Source: JBBQZL01 sp038207745
Lineage (GTDB): Bacteria; Actinomycetota; Thermoleophilia; Solirubrobacterales; 70-9
DNA length: 16,099 nucleotides
Assembly (NCBI GenBank): GCA_038207745.1
Contig: JBBQZL010000037.1
Span: forward strand, 1-16,099
Direction: 5' to 3'
The notes under the pieces are model-generated. The model was not told where the DNA came from, searched no databases, and was given only the letters and a program-made list of their open reading frames with translations. Below, one piece after another: positions 1 through 6,235 of this stretch. Position 1 is the first letter of the stretch. Each line of letters begins with the position of its first letter. The position numbers and the translations under genes were made by a program.

Positions 1-60
1 AAGGAGCTGCGCCGAGCCAACGAGATACTTGAGGTCGCTGCGGCTCGATTCTTCCCCCTC
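1..60 (+). mobile_element. 3' remnant of an IS3-family transposase OrfA
   Basis: Frame 1 from the first base reads KELRRANEILEVAAARFF. This closely resembles the C-terminal end of IS3-family OrfA proteins, where a helix with the signature ELRRANEILK-AS-FFA closes the leucine-zipper region after the helix-turn-helix. Resemblance stops near base 55-60. The frame then stays open to about base 290, but it reads into unrelated sequence and into the antisense of the next gene, and no OrfB (DDE) start is visible in the neighbouring frames. The rest of the element lies, or lay, outside the left edge, so this is either a truncated relic or the broken end of a longer copy. The identification rests on about 18 residues and comparison from memory. 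Confidence 0.55.
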
Positions 61-121
61 GGGCTGGCCGGCGCGCATGCCCGAGGAGCAGGCAGCGCCG
101 AGGGAGGCGGCCCTCCCGCGT

Positions 122-142
122 TTAGCTGGCCCGGTTGGCTAA
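122..142. repeat. Imperfect 21-bp inverted repeat
   Basis: TTAGC at 122-126 and GCTAA at 138-142 are exact reverse complements. The bases between them continue the stem with G-T wobbles and a CC/GG pair, and AT-richer bases follow. It sits in the non-coding stretch 61-202, next to the transposase remnant. It could be a weak plus-strand terminator or an element-edge structure. The rest of 61-202 shows no gene. Confidence 0.3.
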
Positions 143-167
143 TTCTTGGATTTCCCGCCTCTCGGCC

Positions 168-179
168 GAATCCGGATTC
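168..179. repeat. Perfect 12-bp palindrome GAATCCGGATTC
   Basis: A perfectly self-complementary 12-mer lies 24 bases beyond the stop codon of the minus-strand MIP18-family gene. Its position downstream of that gene argues against an operator for it. It may be a dyad protein-binding site, part of the 3' structure of that transcript, or chance. Confidence 0.3.
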
Positions 180-181
180 TC

Positions 182-201
182 AAAAACCGCTGATTTGCAG
201 C
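182..201 (-). terminator. Weak intrinsic terminator after the MIP18-family gene
   Basis: On the minus strand, directly after the TAG stop, GCTG and CAGC form a 4-bp stem around a 5-base loop, followed by GG and five T residues. The T-run is exceptional in this GC-rich DNA and placement is right for termination, but the stem is short. Confidence 0.4.
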
Positions 202-202
202 C

Positions 203-520
203 CTAAAACCCCAGCGCGAACTTCGCGTCCTCGGTCATCATCTCCGGCGACCAGGCCGGGTCGAAGACCATCTTCGGGTGTACGGCGCTGACGCCTTCGA
301 GATCGCCGACGAACTCCTTCATCTGCTCTGAGACCTGCGGCCCGATCGGACAGGCCGGCGTGGTCAGGGTGAAGGTGACGTAGACCTCGGACTTCTCGAC
401 CTCGACCTCGTAGACGAGTCCCAGCGAGACGAAGTCGAGCCCCAACTCGGGATCGATCACCTCTTCGAGGGCCTCGAAGACTTCCTCATCAGTTACGACC
501 GCAGGCTGGTTCTCGCTCAT
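203..520 (-). CDS. MIP18/DUF59 family iron-sulfur cluster assembly factor
   Basis: A 105-residue single-domain protein of the MIP18/DUF59 family, which includes SufT- and PaaD-like proteins thought to help mature or deliver Fe-S clusters in the cytoplasm. The usual family blocks are present: the acidic DPELGLDFVSLGLV stretch (residues 23-36), a beta-strand VYVTFTL, then TTPACPIG with the conserved cysteine at residue 57, and a C-terminal VFDPAWSPEMM segment. The length is normal. I start it at ATG 520; GTG at 526 would add two residues. ATG 520 is preferred because TAGGAT lies exactly 6 bases upstream, which fits either a leaderless promoter or an AGGA ribosome site. No suf genes are adjacent, so it stands alone here, divergent from fxsA. 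Confidence 0.88.
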   Translation of the reverse strand: MSENQPAVVTDEEVFEALEEVIDPELGLDFVSLGLVYEVEVEKSEVYVTFTLTTPACPIGPQVSEQMKEFVGDLEGVSAVHPKMVFDPAWSPEMMTEDAKFALGF

Positions 521-526
521 GCCCAC

Positions 527-532
527 ATCCTA
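527..532 (-). promoter_or_regulatory. TANNNT -10 box (TAGGAT), possible leaderless start
   Basis: TAGGAT on the minus strand is followed by six bases and then the ATG at 520. This is the geometry of an actinobacterial leaderless promoter, in which transcription begins at the A of the start codon. The AGGA inside it could instead be a Shine-Dalgarno sequence. No good -35 element is visible. Confidence 0.4.
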
Positions 533-543
533 AACGACGGGAA

Positions 544-559
544 CGGGCAACCCTGCCCG
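544..559. promoter_or_regulatory. Perfect inverted repeat between divergent genes
   Basis: CGGGCA at 544-549 and TGCCCG at 554-559 flank ACCC. The perfect 6-bp dyad lies between the divergent starts at 520 and 596. It may be an operator or a small hairpin; no regulator can be assigned. Confidence 0.3.
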
Positions 560-573
560 GAATCCGTGCCATC

Positions 574-579
574 TAGTCT
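574..579 (+). promoter_or_regulatory. TANNNT -10 box (TAGTCT) upstream of fxsA
   Basis: TAGTCT lies 16 bases before the ATG at 596, which would give a leader of about ten bases. No convincing Shine-Dalgarno sequence lies between, and the -35 region is unremarkable. Confidence 0.35.
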
Positions 580-595
580 TGTTGTCCAAAGACCC

Positions 596-1111
596 ATGCT
601 GATCATCTTCCTCATAGTCCTCCCGGTCGTCGAGATCTACGTTTTCGTCCAGGTCTCGAATGCGATCGGATTTCTCCCGGCGCTGGCGCTGATCATCCTC
701 AGCGCGCTGCTCGGCTCAGCGCTGCTGAGGCGGCAGGGCCGGGCTGCGATCCAGCGATTCAACACGGCCGTCGACAGCCGCAGGATGCCGGCGAGGGAAG
801 TCGCAGACGCGGCGATGATAGCGCTCGGCGCCTTCATGCTGATCATCCCCGGATTCGTGACAAGCGTATTTGGATTGATGCTGTTGTTTCCCCCGACGCG
901 CACACTCTTCCGGATGCTCGGAGGAGCATTCCTGCTGAGGCGATTCAGTTTTGTCACGAGCTCTGCATCGTGGGGATACGACCGTGCGCGCCGGACCCAG
1001 AACGACACCGGACCCGGTTTCGATATAGAAGGAAACGCACAGGAAGTTGATCCGGACGGAGCCGCAGCACAGGCCCGCAGGGACGCAACCCACCAACTCC
1101 CCCCGGCATGA
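596..1111 (+). CDS. fxsA: FxsA family membrane protein
   Basis: A 171-residue integral membrane protein of the FxsA family. In Escherichia coli, FxsA overproduction relieves phage T7 exclusion by the F plasmid, but its normal role is unclear. The N-terminal segment carries VVEIYVFVQV, matching the family's E-(I/L)-x(2)-(F/L) pattern, and a second hydrophobic segment spans about residues 26-44. A third hydrophobic region at about 74-98 contains IPGFVTSVFGLMLLFPPTR, the family hallmark. The tail after residue 110 is hydrophilic and likely cytoplasmic. ATG 596 is chosen over GTG 566 because the ten extra residues are polar and precede the typical FxsA start, and a -10-like box lies between the two. 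The stop overlaps the next start as ATGA, so coupling to the downstream unknown gene is likely. Confidence 0.85.
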   Translation: MLIIFLIVLPVVEIYVFVQVSNAIGFLPALALIILSALLGSALLRRQGRAAIQRFNTAVDSRRMPAREVADAAMIALGAFMLIIPGFVTSVFGLMLLFPPTRTLFRMLGGAFLLRRFSFVTSSASWGYDRARRTQNDTGPGFDIEGNAQEVDPDGAAAQARRDATHQLPPA

Positions 1112-1827
1112 GCGGATTTCAGATCATCGACATCGACACCGGCATCTGCGTCGCGACGCACGATCAACGCTGGACGGCGCTCGCCCTCGACGGGGACGTG
1201 CTGAGCGCGGTCGGTTCAGATCGTGTTCCGAACCCGTCCGATCCGACCCGGAGATCCCTCTCGATCGCCGACTCCCGAGCCGAGATCGACATGGTGCCCT
1301 CGGAGGTGACGGTGACGGTCGGAAACGAGATCACCGGAATCGACGAGCTTGTGCTCTGCCACGTGGCCGGAGGTGTTGACGGCGCCGGCCGCCATGCCGA
1401 GATCAGCGCACCGGGGGTGAGTACCACCACGATCGACGAGCCAAGAGAATCAACGGGGGTCAGGCGATCGATGACCATTGCCCTTTCCGATGGCGGCCTT
1501 CTGGCGATCAAGACATCGAGCGATGGCATCTCCCCCCACTCCGCGGAGGCGTCCGACGTCGCGATGGCCGGACCGAAGTCCGCCGATCTGACCGGAGCCG
1601 AGACCCTTGTCTCGACCGAGTTCGATGCCGACGGTGTCCCGCGACGGGTGACCCTGGAGATCTGGCAGGACCCCGAGCTCGGTGACCGGCCGCTCAGAGG
1701 CGCCGGTCAGCTGATCTCCTCGACCACTCTCGACCTCCCGGGAGAGAGGGTCGTCGTTGCCTTCTTCCATTGGTCGGTCAACGACCGCGAAGGTGGCGGC
1801 GTCTATGAGATCCGGAGGCAAAGCTGA
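1108..1827 (+). CDS. Protein of unknown function in the fxsA-HAD operon
   Basis: I do not recognise this 239-residue protein. It has no signal peptide, membrane span or obvious catalytic motif. The sequence alternates short beta-like stretches (FQIIDIDTG, VTVTVGNEI, RVTLEIWQD, ERVVVAFFHW) with acidic loops, suggesting a soluble beta-rich fold. A duplicated arrangement is possible, since residues 1-110 and 120-239 each begin with an MS/MT strand and end in beta-rich sequence. It is very probably a real gene: it starts in a 4-base ATGA overlap with fxsA, ends in a TGATG overlap with the HAD gene, and shows GC-biased third codon positions throughout. Cotranscription with both neighbours is likely, but gives no clear clue to function. 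Confidence 0.75.
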   Translation: MSGFQIIDIDTGICVATHDQRWTALALDGDVLSAVGSDRVPNPSDPTRRSLSIADSRAEIDMVPSEVTVTVGNEITGIDELVLCHVAGGVDGAGRHAEISAPGVSTTTIDEPRESTGVRRSMTIALSDGGLLAIKTSSDGISPHSAEASDVAMAGPKSADLTGAETLVSTEFDADGVPRRVTLEIWQDPELGDRPLRGAGQLISSTTLDLPGERVVVAFFHWSVNDREGGGVYEIRRQS

Positions 1828-2456
1828 TGCCGAACGTCGTCATCTCCGACTTCGGCGGGGTGCTCACCTCACCGCTGATCGGCTCGTTCATGGCCTTCCA
1901 GGACTCGATGGGTATCTCCGCACGGCAGCTCGGCACCGCGATGAACGCCGTCGCCGAGAAGACCGGCAGGAACCCTCTCCATGAACTGGAGAAGGGGCAC
2001 GCCACCGAGGCGGACTTCCTCGATCAGCTTGCGGGAACGCTGGAGGTCGAGCTCGGCCATCGCCCGGAGATGCACAAGTTCAGCGAGACCTTCTTCTCGG
2101 CCCTCGAGCCCAATCAACCGATGATCGAGCTGATGTGGGAGGCGAAGCGGGCCGGCCGGCGGATGGCGCTGTTGACCAACAACGTCCGTGAGTGGGAGCC
2201 GGTCTGGCGTTCGATGGCGCCGGTCGATGAGATCTTCGAGCTGATCGTCGACTCGGCCTTCGTCGGCTGCCGCAAGCCCGACCCGGAGATCTACGAGCTG
2301 ACGGTCTCAGGACTCGGAGTCAAGGCGTCCGACTGCCTCTTCATCGATGACATGGAGATCAACTGCGATGGAGCCAGGGCCGTGGGCCTCAACCCGGTCC
2401 ATTTCCGGGACAACGACCAGGCGATCGCAGAGATCCGGGCCGCAATCGGACTCTGA
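1827..2456 (+). CDS. HAD superfamily hydrolase, probable phosphatase
   Basis: A 209-residue haloacid-dehalogenase-type hydrolase. Motif I is SDFGGVLT, with the nucleophile Asp8; the usual second Asp is Gly10, as in the DFGGVL subgroup related to the N-terminal domain of soluble epoxide hydrolase. Motif II is LLTNN (Thr117), motif III CRKPDPEIY (Lys150), and motif IV FIDDMEINCDGARAVG (Asp174/Asp175). A helical cap domain lies between about residues 18 and 95, so this is a C1-cap enzyme. It probably hydrolyses a phosphate ester, but the substrate cannot be read from the sequence. Replacement of the second motif I Asp may weaken general acid/base catalysis. A GGAGG ribosome site at 1814-1818 supports the start, which overlaps the upstream stop as TGATG. 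A GC-rich hairpin follows the stop. Confidence 0.85.
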   Translation: MPNVVISDFGGVLTSPLIGSFMAFQDSMGISARQLGTAMNAVAEKTGRNPLHELEKGHATEADFLDQLAGTLEVELGHRPEMHKFSETFFSALEPNQPMIELMWEAKRAGRRMALLTNNVREWEPVWRSMAPVDEIFELIVDSAFVGCRKPDPEIYELTVSGLGVKASDCLFIDDMEINCDGARAVGLNPVHFRDNDQAIAEIRAAIGL

Positions 2457-2467
2457 GTCCACCGCCC

Positions 2468-2509
2468 GGCGCCCCGGGAGCGTGATCCCGCCCGGGGATA
2501 GCGGGCGCC
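2468..2509. terminator. GC-rich hairpin between convergent genes
   Basis: GGCGCCC (2468-2474) pairs perfectly with GGGCGCC (2503-2509), and CGGGA (2475-2479) pairs with TCCCG (2486-2490) inside it. The structure fills the 74-base gap between convergent stops, a typical place for a bidirectional terminator. There is no T-run, so it would be an actinobacterial-style terminator lacking a U-tract. Confidence 0.45.
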
Positions 2510-2530
2510 ATTGAGTGCGGGTGGGACCGG

Positions 2531-2986
2531 TTAGTTGTCGGAGCCGGCCCGATCCCAGATGTAGAGCTCGACTGCCTCGACCGCAAGCTCCATCTGGCGA
2601 GGCGGCGACAGCATCTCCAGGATCGCCTCGAGCGCCCGCTCCTCGCTGACCTCCACCTCGAAGGTCTCCTCGCCCCTGAATCCTGCCGCCAGCTTCAATG
2701 CCTCGCGCCGATGCTCGCCGAGAGAGCCGAAGGCGCCCATCAGAAAGTCGCGGTTGGGCAGCGGGTGCCCGACGTTGAGCGAGCCGTGCCAGGCGGCCAG
2801 CATCGAGAGGTCGTGCTCATCGAGCTCCGAGAGCGCCCGTGCGTAGTGGGTTTCCAACTCGTCCTCGGGGATCTCGTCGACCCACGTTCTGACTGCTTCA
2901 CCGAGAAGCTGACGGCGTGCTTCGCGACCGATTGAATCGGCAATCGCGCGGATTGCGTCGGCGGGGTCTACAAAGCAGAGAGACAT
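2531..2986 (-). CDS. Helical soluble protein of unknown function
   Basis: I do not recognise this 151-residue acidic, mostly helical protein. It has no signal peptide or membrane segment. Short conserved-looking pieces are AWHGSLNVGHPLPNRDFLMGAFGSLGEHRREALKLAAGF in the middle and a C-terminal PPRQMELAVEAVELYIWDR. I start it at ATG 2986, preceded by GAGAGGA about 11 bases upstream. The frame is open to a TTG at 3043, but the extra 19 residues are basic and unlike the rest. It stands alone: divergent from the AddAB-like operon, convergent with the HAD gene. Third-position GC is high, supporting a real gene. Confidence 0.65.
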   Translation of the reverse strand: MSLCFVDPADAIRAIADSIGREARRQLLGEAVRTWVDEIPEDELETHYARALSELDEHDLSMLAAWHGSLNVGHPLPNRDFLMGAFGSLGEHRREALKLAAGFRGEETFEVEVSEERALEAILEMLSPPRQMELAVEAVELYIWDRAGSDN

Positions 2987-3087
2987 TGGTGTCTGGGTCC
3001 TCTCAGGTGGGAAACGGACAAGACCAAGATAGACGCGCCGCAAGACGTTAAATCCGGCTTCGTTGTGCGCAATTTGCGGGTTGGTTG

Positions 3088-3111
3088 GGGATGGGTTCCC
3101 AGCGGCATCCC
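3088..3111. promoter_or_regulatory. Inverted repeat in the divergent region upstream of addB
   Basis: GGGATG (3088-3093) and CATCCC (3106-3111) are perfect inverted 6-mers 12 bases apart. They lie between the divergent starts at 2986 and 3167, about 38 bases upstream of the -10-like box. This could be an operator for the resection operon; no LexA-like or other known site is recognised. Confidence 0.25.
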
Positions 3112-3148
3112 GGACCCGTCGTCAGACTCGATGCGCCGCCGGTGACCC

Positions 3149-3154
3149 TAGGCT
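3149..3154 (+). promoter_or_regulatory. TANNNT -10 box (TAGGCT) upstream of addB
   Basis: TAGGCT lies 12 bases before ATG 3167, so a transcript would start about six bases before the gene. No Shine-Dalgarno sequence is present in that gap, consistent with a near-leaderless message. The -35 region is weak. Confidence 0.4.
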
Positions 3155-3166
3155 GCACAGAACCCG

Positions 3167-6100
3167 ATGCCACTCAAACTGATCCACGGGCCACTCAACT
3201 CCGGACGCGCAGGCCAGATCCGGAGACGCCTGCTCGAAGACCTGGCCAGATCACCCTTGCTGGTGGTCCCGACCGGCGATGACGTTTTCGCCATTGAACA
3301 GGAACTTTGTGGCGAGAACGGTGCCTCGCTCGGCGCCGCCGTGGTCGACTTCAACGGATTGATCCGTCAGGTCGCGGTTGTCGCCGGCGCGGCTTCTTCA
3401 CATCGGGTCACCGCCACCCAGAGCGTGATGCTGACCCGGGAGGCGGCGAGACGGAGCGGGCTGCGGATCCTCGCCGGCTCGGCACGTCGTGCCGGCTTTG
3501 CGATTGCGGCGGAGCGCCTGATCGGGGAGCTGCGGGGGACGCTTCTCGACTCTGATTCCCTCGCGGCATCGGCAGCCGAAGACGAGGGGAATTTCGAGTA
3601 CCTGGAAGAGATCGTCGCGATCCATCGTGAATATGGAGCGCTCCTCGATCAGCAGGACCTCGAGGATGCGCACCGATTCACGGCAACAGCTATCACCGGG
3701 CTTCGATCCCGCCCCGATGCATGGGGGAAACGCCCGGTCTATCTCTACGGATTTGACGACCTTGCGCCGGCGCAGCTCGAGCTGGTCTCGGCGCTTGCGT
3801 CTGCCTGCACTGTGACCGTCTCCCTGACCTACGAGGACCGCGTCGCGTTGGGCGCGCGCGCCGTCCTGCTCGCAGAGTTGCGCCAGCTGGAGCCGATCGA
3901 GGAAGAGGCGACCAGGCCACAGCCCTCAAATACGAGCAGTCCCCTCCTCTTCCACCTCGAACGAAACTTTGCCGAGCCCGACTCGCCGAGGATGGCGCCC
4001 GACGAGACGTTGGCGATGCTGAGCGCCGCAGGCGAAAGGTCGGAGGTGGAGCTGATCGGATCCGAGGTGTCGCGCCTGATCGCGAACGGAACCGACCCGG
4101 GAGAGATCGCGATCGTTCTACGCAGCCCAGCCGGCAGGGGACCACTGTTCCGGATGATTCTGGAGTCGTACGGAATCCCGGTCGCGCTCGAGGCGCGGGT
4201 ACCGATCCGATCGACGGCGACGGGCGGTGCCGTGCTCGCGATTCTCCGCGCCGCCTTCACATCGAGATCCGCCGCGGACCTGATCAGCTTTCTCAGGGCG
4301 CCCCGGCGGATGTCGCCCTCCGACGCAGATTGGCTGGAGCGGCGGGTCCTGAGGGATGGTCTGCAAACCTCTGATCAGGTTGCCGAGGCCTTCGAGGAAC
4401 TGGCCGGCCGCAAACAGACCGACTTCGCGCGGTTGCGCGACGCCGAGGCATCGTCGTCATCACTTCTGGCAGCTGTCGCGATCCTGGCACGCGACGTCGC
4501 CGAGTGGCCGCTCTCCCATCGTGGCGCACAGGGTCGTGTGCCCGGTCCGACCGATTCGGAAGAGCTGCGAGCCGGGGCCCTTATCGCAACCGCGGCTGAA
4601 GAATTGGCCGAGCTTGGTGACCTGGCTGAGCTTGATCCCGAGGTCCTGATCGAGACGTTCGACTCACTCGAACTGCCCCTCTGGCGGGGGCCGGCCCTGG
4701 GTCGGGTGAGGATCGCGAGCCCGTACCAGTTTCGAGCCGCCAGATTCGAGCACGTCTTCGTCGCCTCGCTTCAGGACGGTGAGTTCCCGAGACGCGGTTC
4801 CCAGAACCCATTTCTGTCCGACGACCAGCGGGCAACGCTTCGGCTTCCGCAGCGTGCCGAGGAGGAAGCGGAGGAGCGATACCTCTTCTACTCCTGTCTC
4901 TCGCTGCCAACCGAGAAGCTGTGGCTGTCCTCGAGATCCGTCGACGAGGATGGTGGCGACGAGGAACCGTCGCCACTCCTCGATGAGATCCGTCGTCTGC
5001 TTGATCCGCCTCCTGAGGACGGACCGGGTGTCGACCCCGTGCTCGAGCGCATCACCCACCGGCGTACGCTCGGGGAGTTGACCTTCCTTCCGGAGAACGC
5101 GCCGGGTGAAACTGAACTCACCCGGTCGCTCGCGGGCTATCTGCCGCTGGGATCGGACGCGCCGGACCTGACGGCGGAGCGGCTGGTGGACGCGCTCTCG
5201 ATCCGGAGCGAACCCGCAGGACGGATCGCCGAGCGTCTTGTCCGAGCCCGCTCAGCCGCCGAACGGGCCGACAGGCCCGGTCCGCTGACGGTCTCCGCCG
5301 TACGCGACTTCTATGCCGATCAGACGACCTTCGGTGGAACGACGCTGGAAAACGCGGCAGTCTGCTCATACAAGTGGTTCATCTCGCACGAACTTGACCC
5401 TCAGGGGCTCGTCCCGACTCCCGAACCCCTTGCTGCCGGTTCGCTGGTCCACTCCATCCTTCAGAGGGTCTACGAGGAACGGCCGGGTGGTGATCCGATT
5501 CCACGTGGTGAGTCTCTCGCAGAATGGCGGCGCCGCGCATCCGAGCTGCTGGGCGAGCTGGCGGTGGAAGGGGGGCTCGGCTCCTCCAGCCCGTCGGACC
5601 GGGCGGCCAGGGCGAAGATCCTCCAGCTGATCAACGGTTTTCTCGCCCGCGAAGCGTCGAGGGAGTCGCCGGCCCTGGTTCCTTCGCTATTCGAAGCCTG
5701 CTTCGGAATTGGTGAGGACGCGGCGAAACCGCCGCTCAACTTCGAGGGCTGGGAGCTGCACGGCAAGATCGACCGCGTGGACCTGCATGGCAATGCCGCG
5801 CTGATCCAGGACTACAAGTTTTCGAAGTCTGCCACCCCGGTGGCAAATTTCGGCGACCTGGGCAAACTCCAACTGCCGCTCTACGCGATAGCCGCGCGGG
5901 AACTCTGGGGCTTCGATGTGATCGGCGGGATCTACCAGCCGCTCGCCGCAACAGTGCACCGGGACAAGAGGCCGCGTGGGCTGCTCAGGGAAACGGCCCG
6001 GGACGACGACTTCGCCGACCTCGACCTGGTCGACAACGACCTCCTGCCCGATGTCGAGTTCGAGGCGAGCTTGGCGGAGGCACGGGAGCGTGCCGGCAAA

Positions 6101-6235
6101 GTCGTCGCCCGGATACAGCGCGGGGATATCGATCGCAATCCGATCGGTGGGAAGTGCCCTCCTCACTGCGTCTTCGCCCCGATCTGCCGGCGGGAGCGCG
6201 GGCTCGTCGAGGCGTCATCGGAGGGCGACGAGTGA
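3167..6235 (+). CDS. addB: AddB-like subunit of a resection helicase-nuclease, PD-(D/E)XK with cysteine cluster
   Basis: A 1022-residue protein with AddB/RecC-like architecture, expected to act with the next gene product on double-strand ends during recombinational repair. The N-terminal IHGPLNSGRAG aligns with Walker A GxxxxGK(S/T), but the Lys is Arg and the Ser/Thr is Ala. The motor fold is therefore probably catalytically dead, which suits AddB/RecC subunits that thread rather than translocate DNA. The middle carries VYLYGFDDLAPAQLELV and VFVASLQDGEFP, typical AddB-like pieces. The C-terminal nuclease has GKIDRVD (Asp869), QDYKFSK (Asp882, Lys884) and QLPLY. Cys733, Cys997, Cys1001 and Cys1007 bracket it as an Fe-S-type staple (C-x3-C-x5-C at the end). 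It overlaps the next gene by four bases. AdnA-like or generic PD-(D/E)XK naming is an alternative. Confidence 0.85.
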   Translation: MPLKLIHGPLNSGRAGQIRRRLLEDLARSPLLVVPTGDDVFAIEQELCGENGASLGAAVVDFNGLIRQVAVVAGAASSHRVTATQSVMLTREAARRSGLRILAGSARRAGFAIAAERLIGELRGTLLDSDSLAASAAEDEGNFEYLEEIVAIHREYGALLDQQDLEDAHRFTATAITGLRSRPDAWGKRPVYLYGFDDLAPAQLELVSALASACTVTVSLTYEDRVALGARAVLLAELRQLEPIEEEATRPQPSNTSSPLLFHLERNFAEPDSPRMAPDETLAMLSAAGERSEVELIGSEVSRLIANGTDPGEIAIVLRSPAGRGPLFRMILESYGIPVALEARVPIRSTATGGAVLAILRAAFTSRSAADLISFLRAPRRMSPSDADWLERRVLRDGLQTSDQVAEAFEELAGRKQTDFARLRDAEASSSSLLAAVAILARDVAEWPLSHRGAQGRVPGPTDSEELRAGALIATAAEELAELGDLAELDPEVLIETFDSLELPLWRGPALGRVRIASPYQFRAARFEHVFVASLQDGEFPRRGSQNPFLSDDQRATLRLPQRAEEEAEERYLFYSCLSLPTEKLWLSSRSVDEDGGDEEPSPLLDEIRRLLDPPPEDGPGVDPVLERITHRRTLGELTFLPENAPGETELTRSLAGYLPLGSDAPDLTAERLVDALSIRSEPAGRIAERLVRARSAAERADRPGPLTVSAVRDFYADQTTFGGTTLENAAVCSYKWFISHELDPQGLVPTPEPLAAGSLVHSILQRVYEERPGGDPIPRGESLAEWRRRASELLGELAVEGGLGSSSPSDRAARAKILQLINGFLAREASRESPALVPSLFEACFGIGEDAAKPPLNFEGWELHGKIDRVDLHGNAALIQDYKFSKSATPVANFGDLGKLQLPLYAIAARELWGFDVIGGIYQPLAATVHRDKRPRGLLRETARDDDFADLDLVDNDLLPDVEFEASLAEARERAGKVVARIQRGDIDRNPIGGKCPPHCVFAPICRRERGLVEASSEGDE
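6220..6225 (+). promoter_or_regulatory. Strong ribosome site deciding the addA start
   Basis: GGAGGG is followed by six bases and then GTG 6232, which forms a GTGA overlap with the addB stop. This fixes the start of the helicase at 6232 rather than at the upstream in-frame ATG 6154, which would add 26 residues inside addB. Confidence 0.75.

Noticed and set aside
6154..6231. Earlier ATG for the helicase gene
   Set aside because: Would place 26 Arg-rich residues inside the addB coding end; GTG 6232 has a strong ribosome site and the usual helicase N-terminus.
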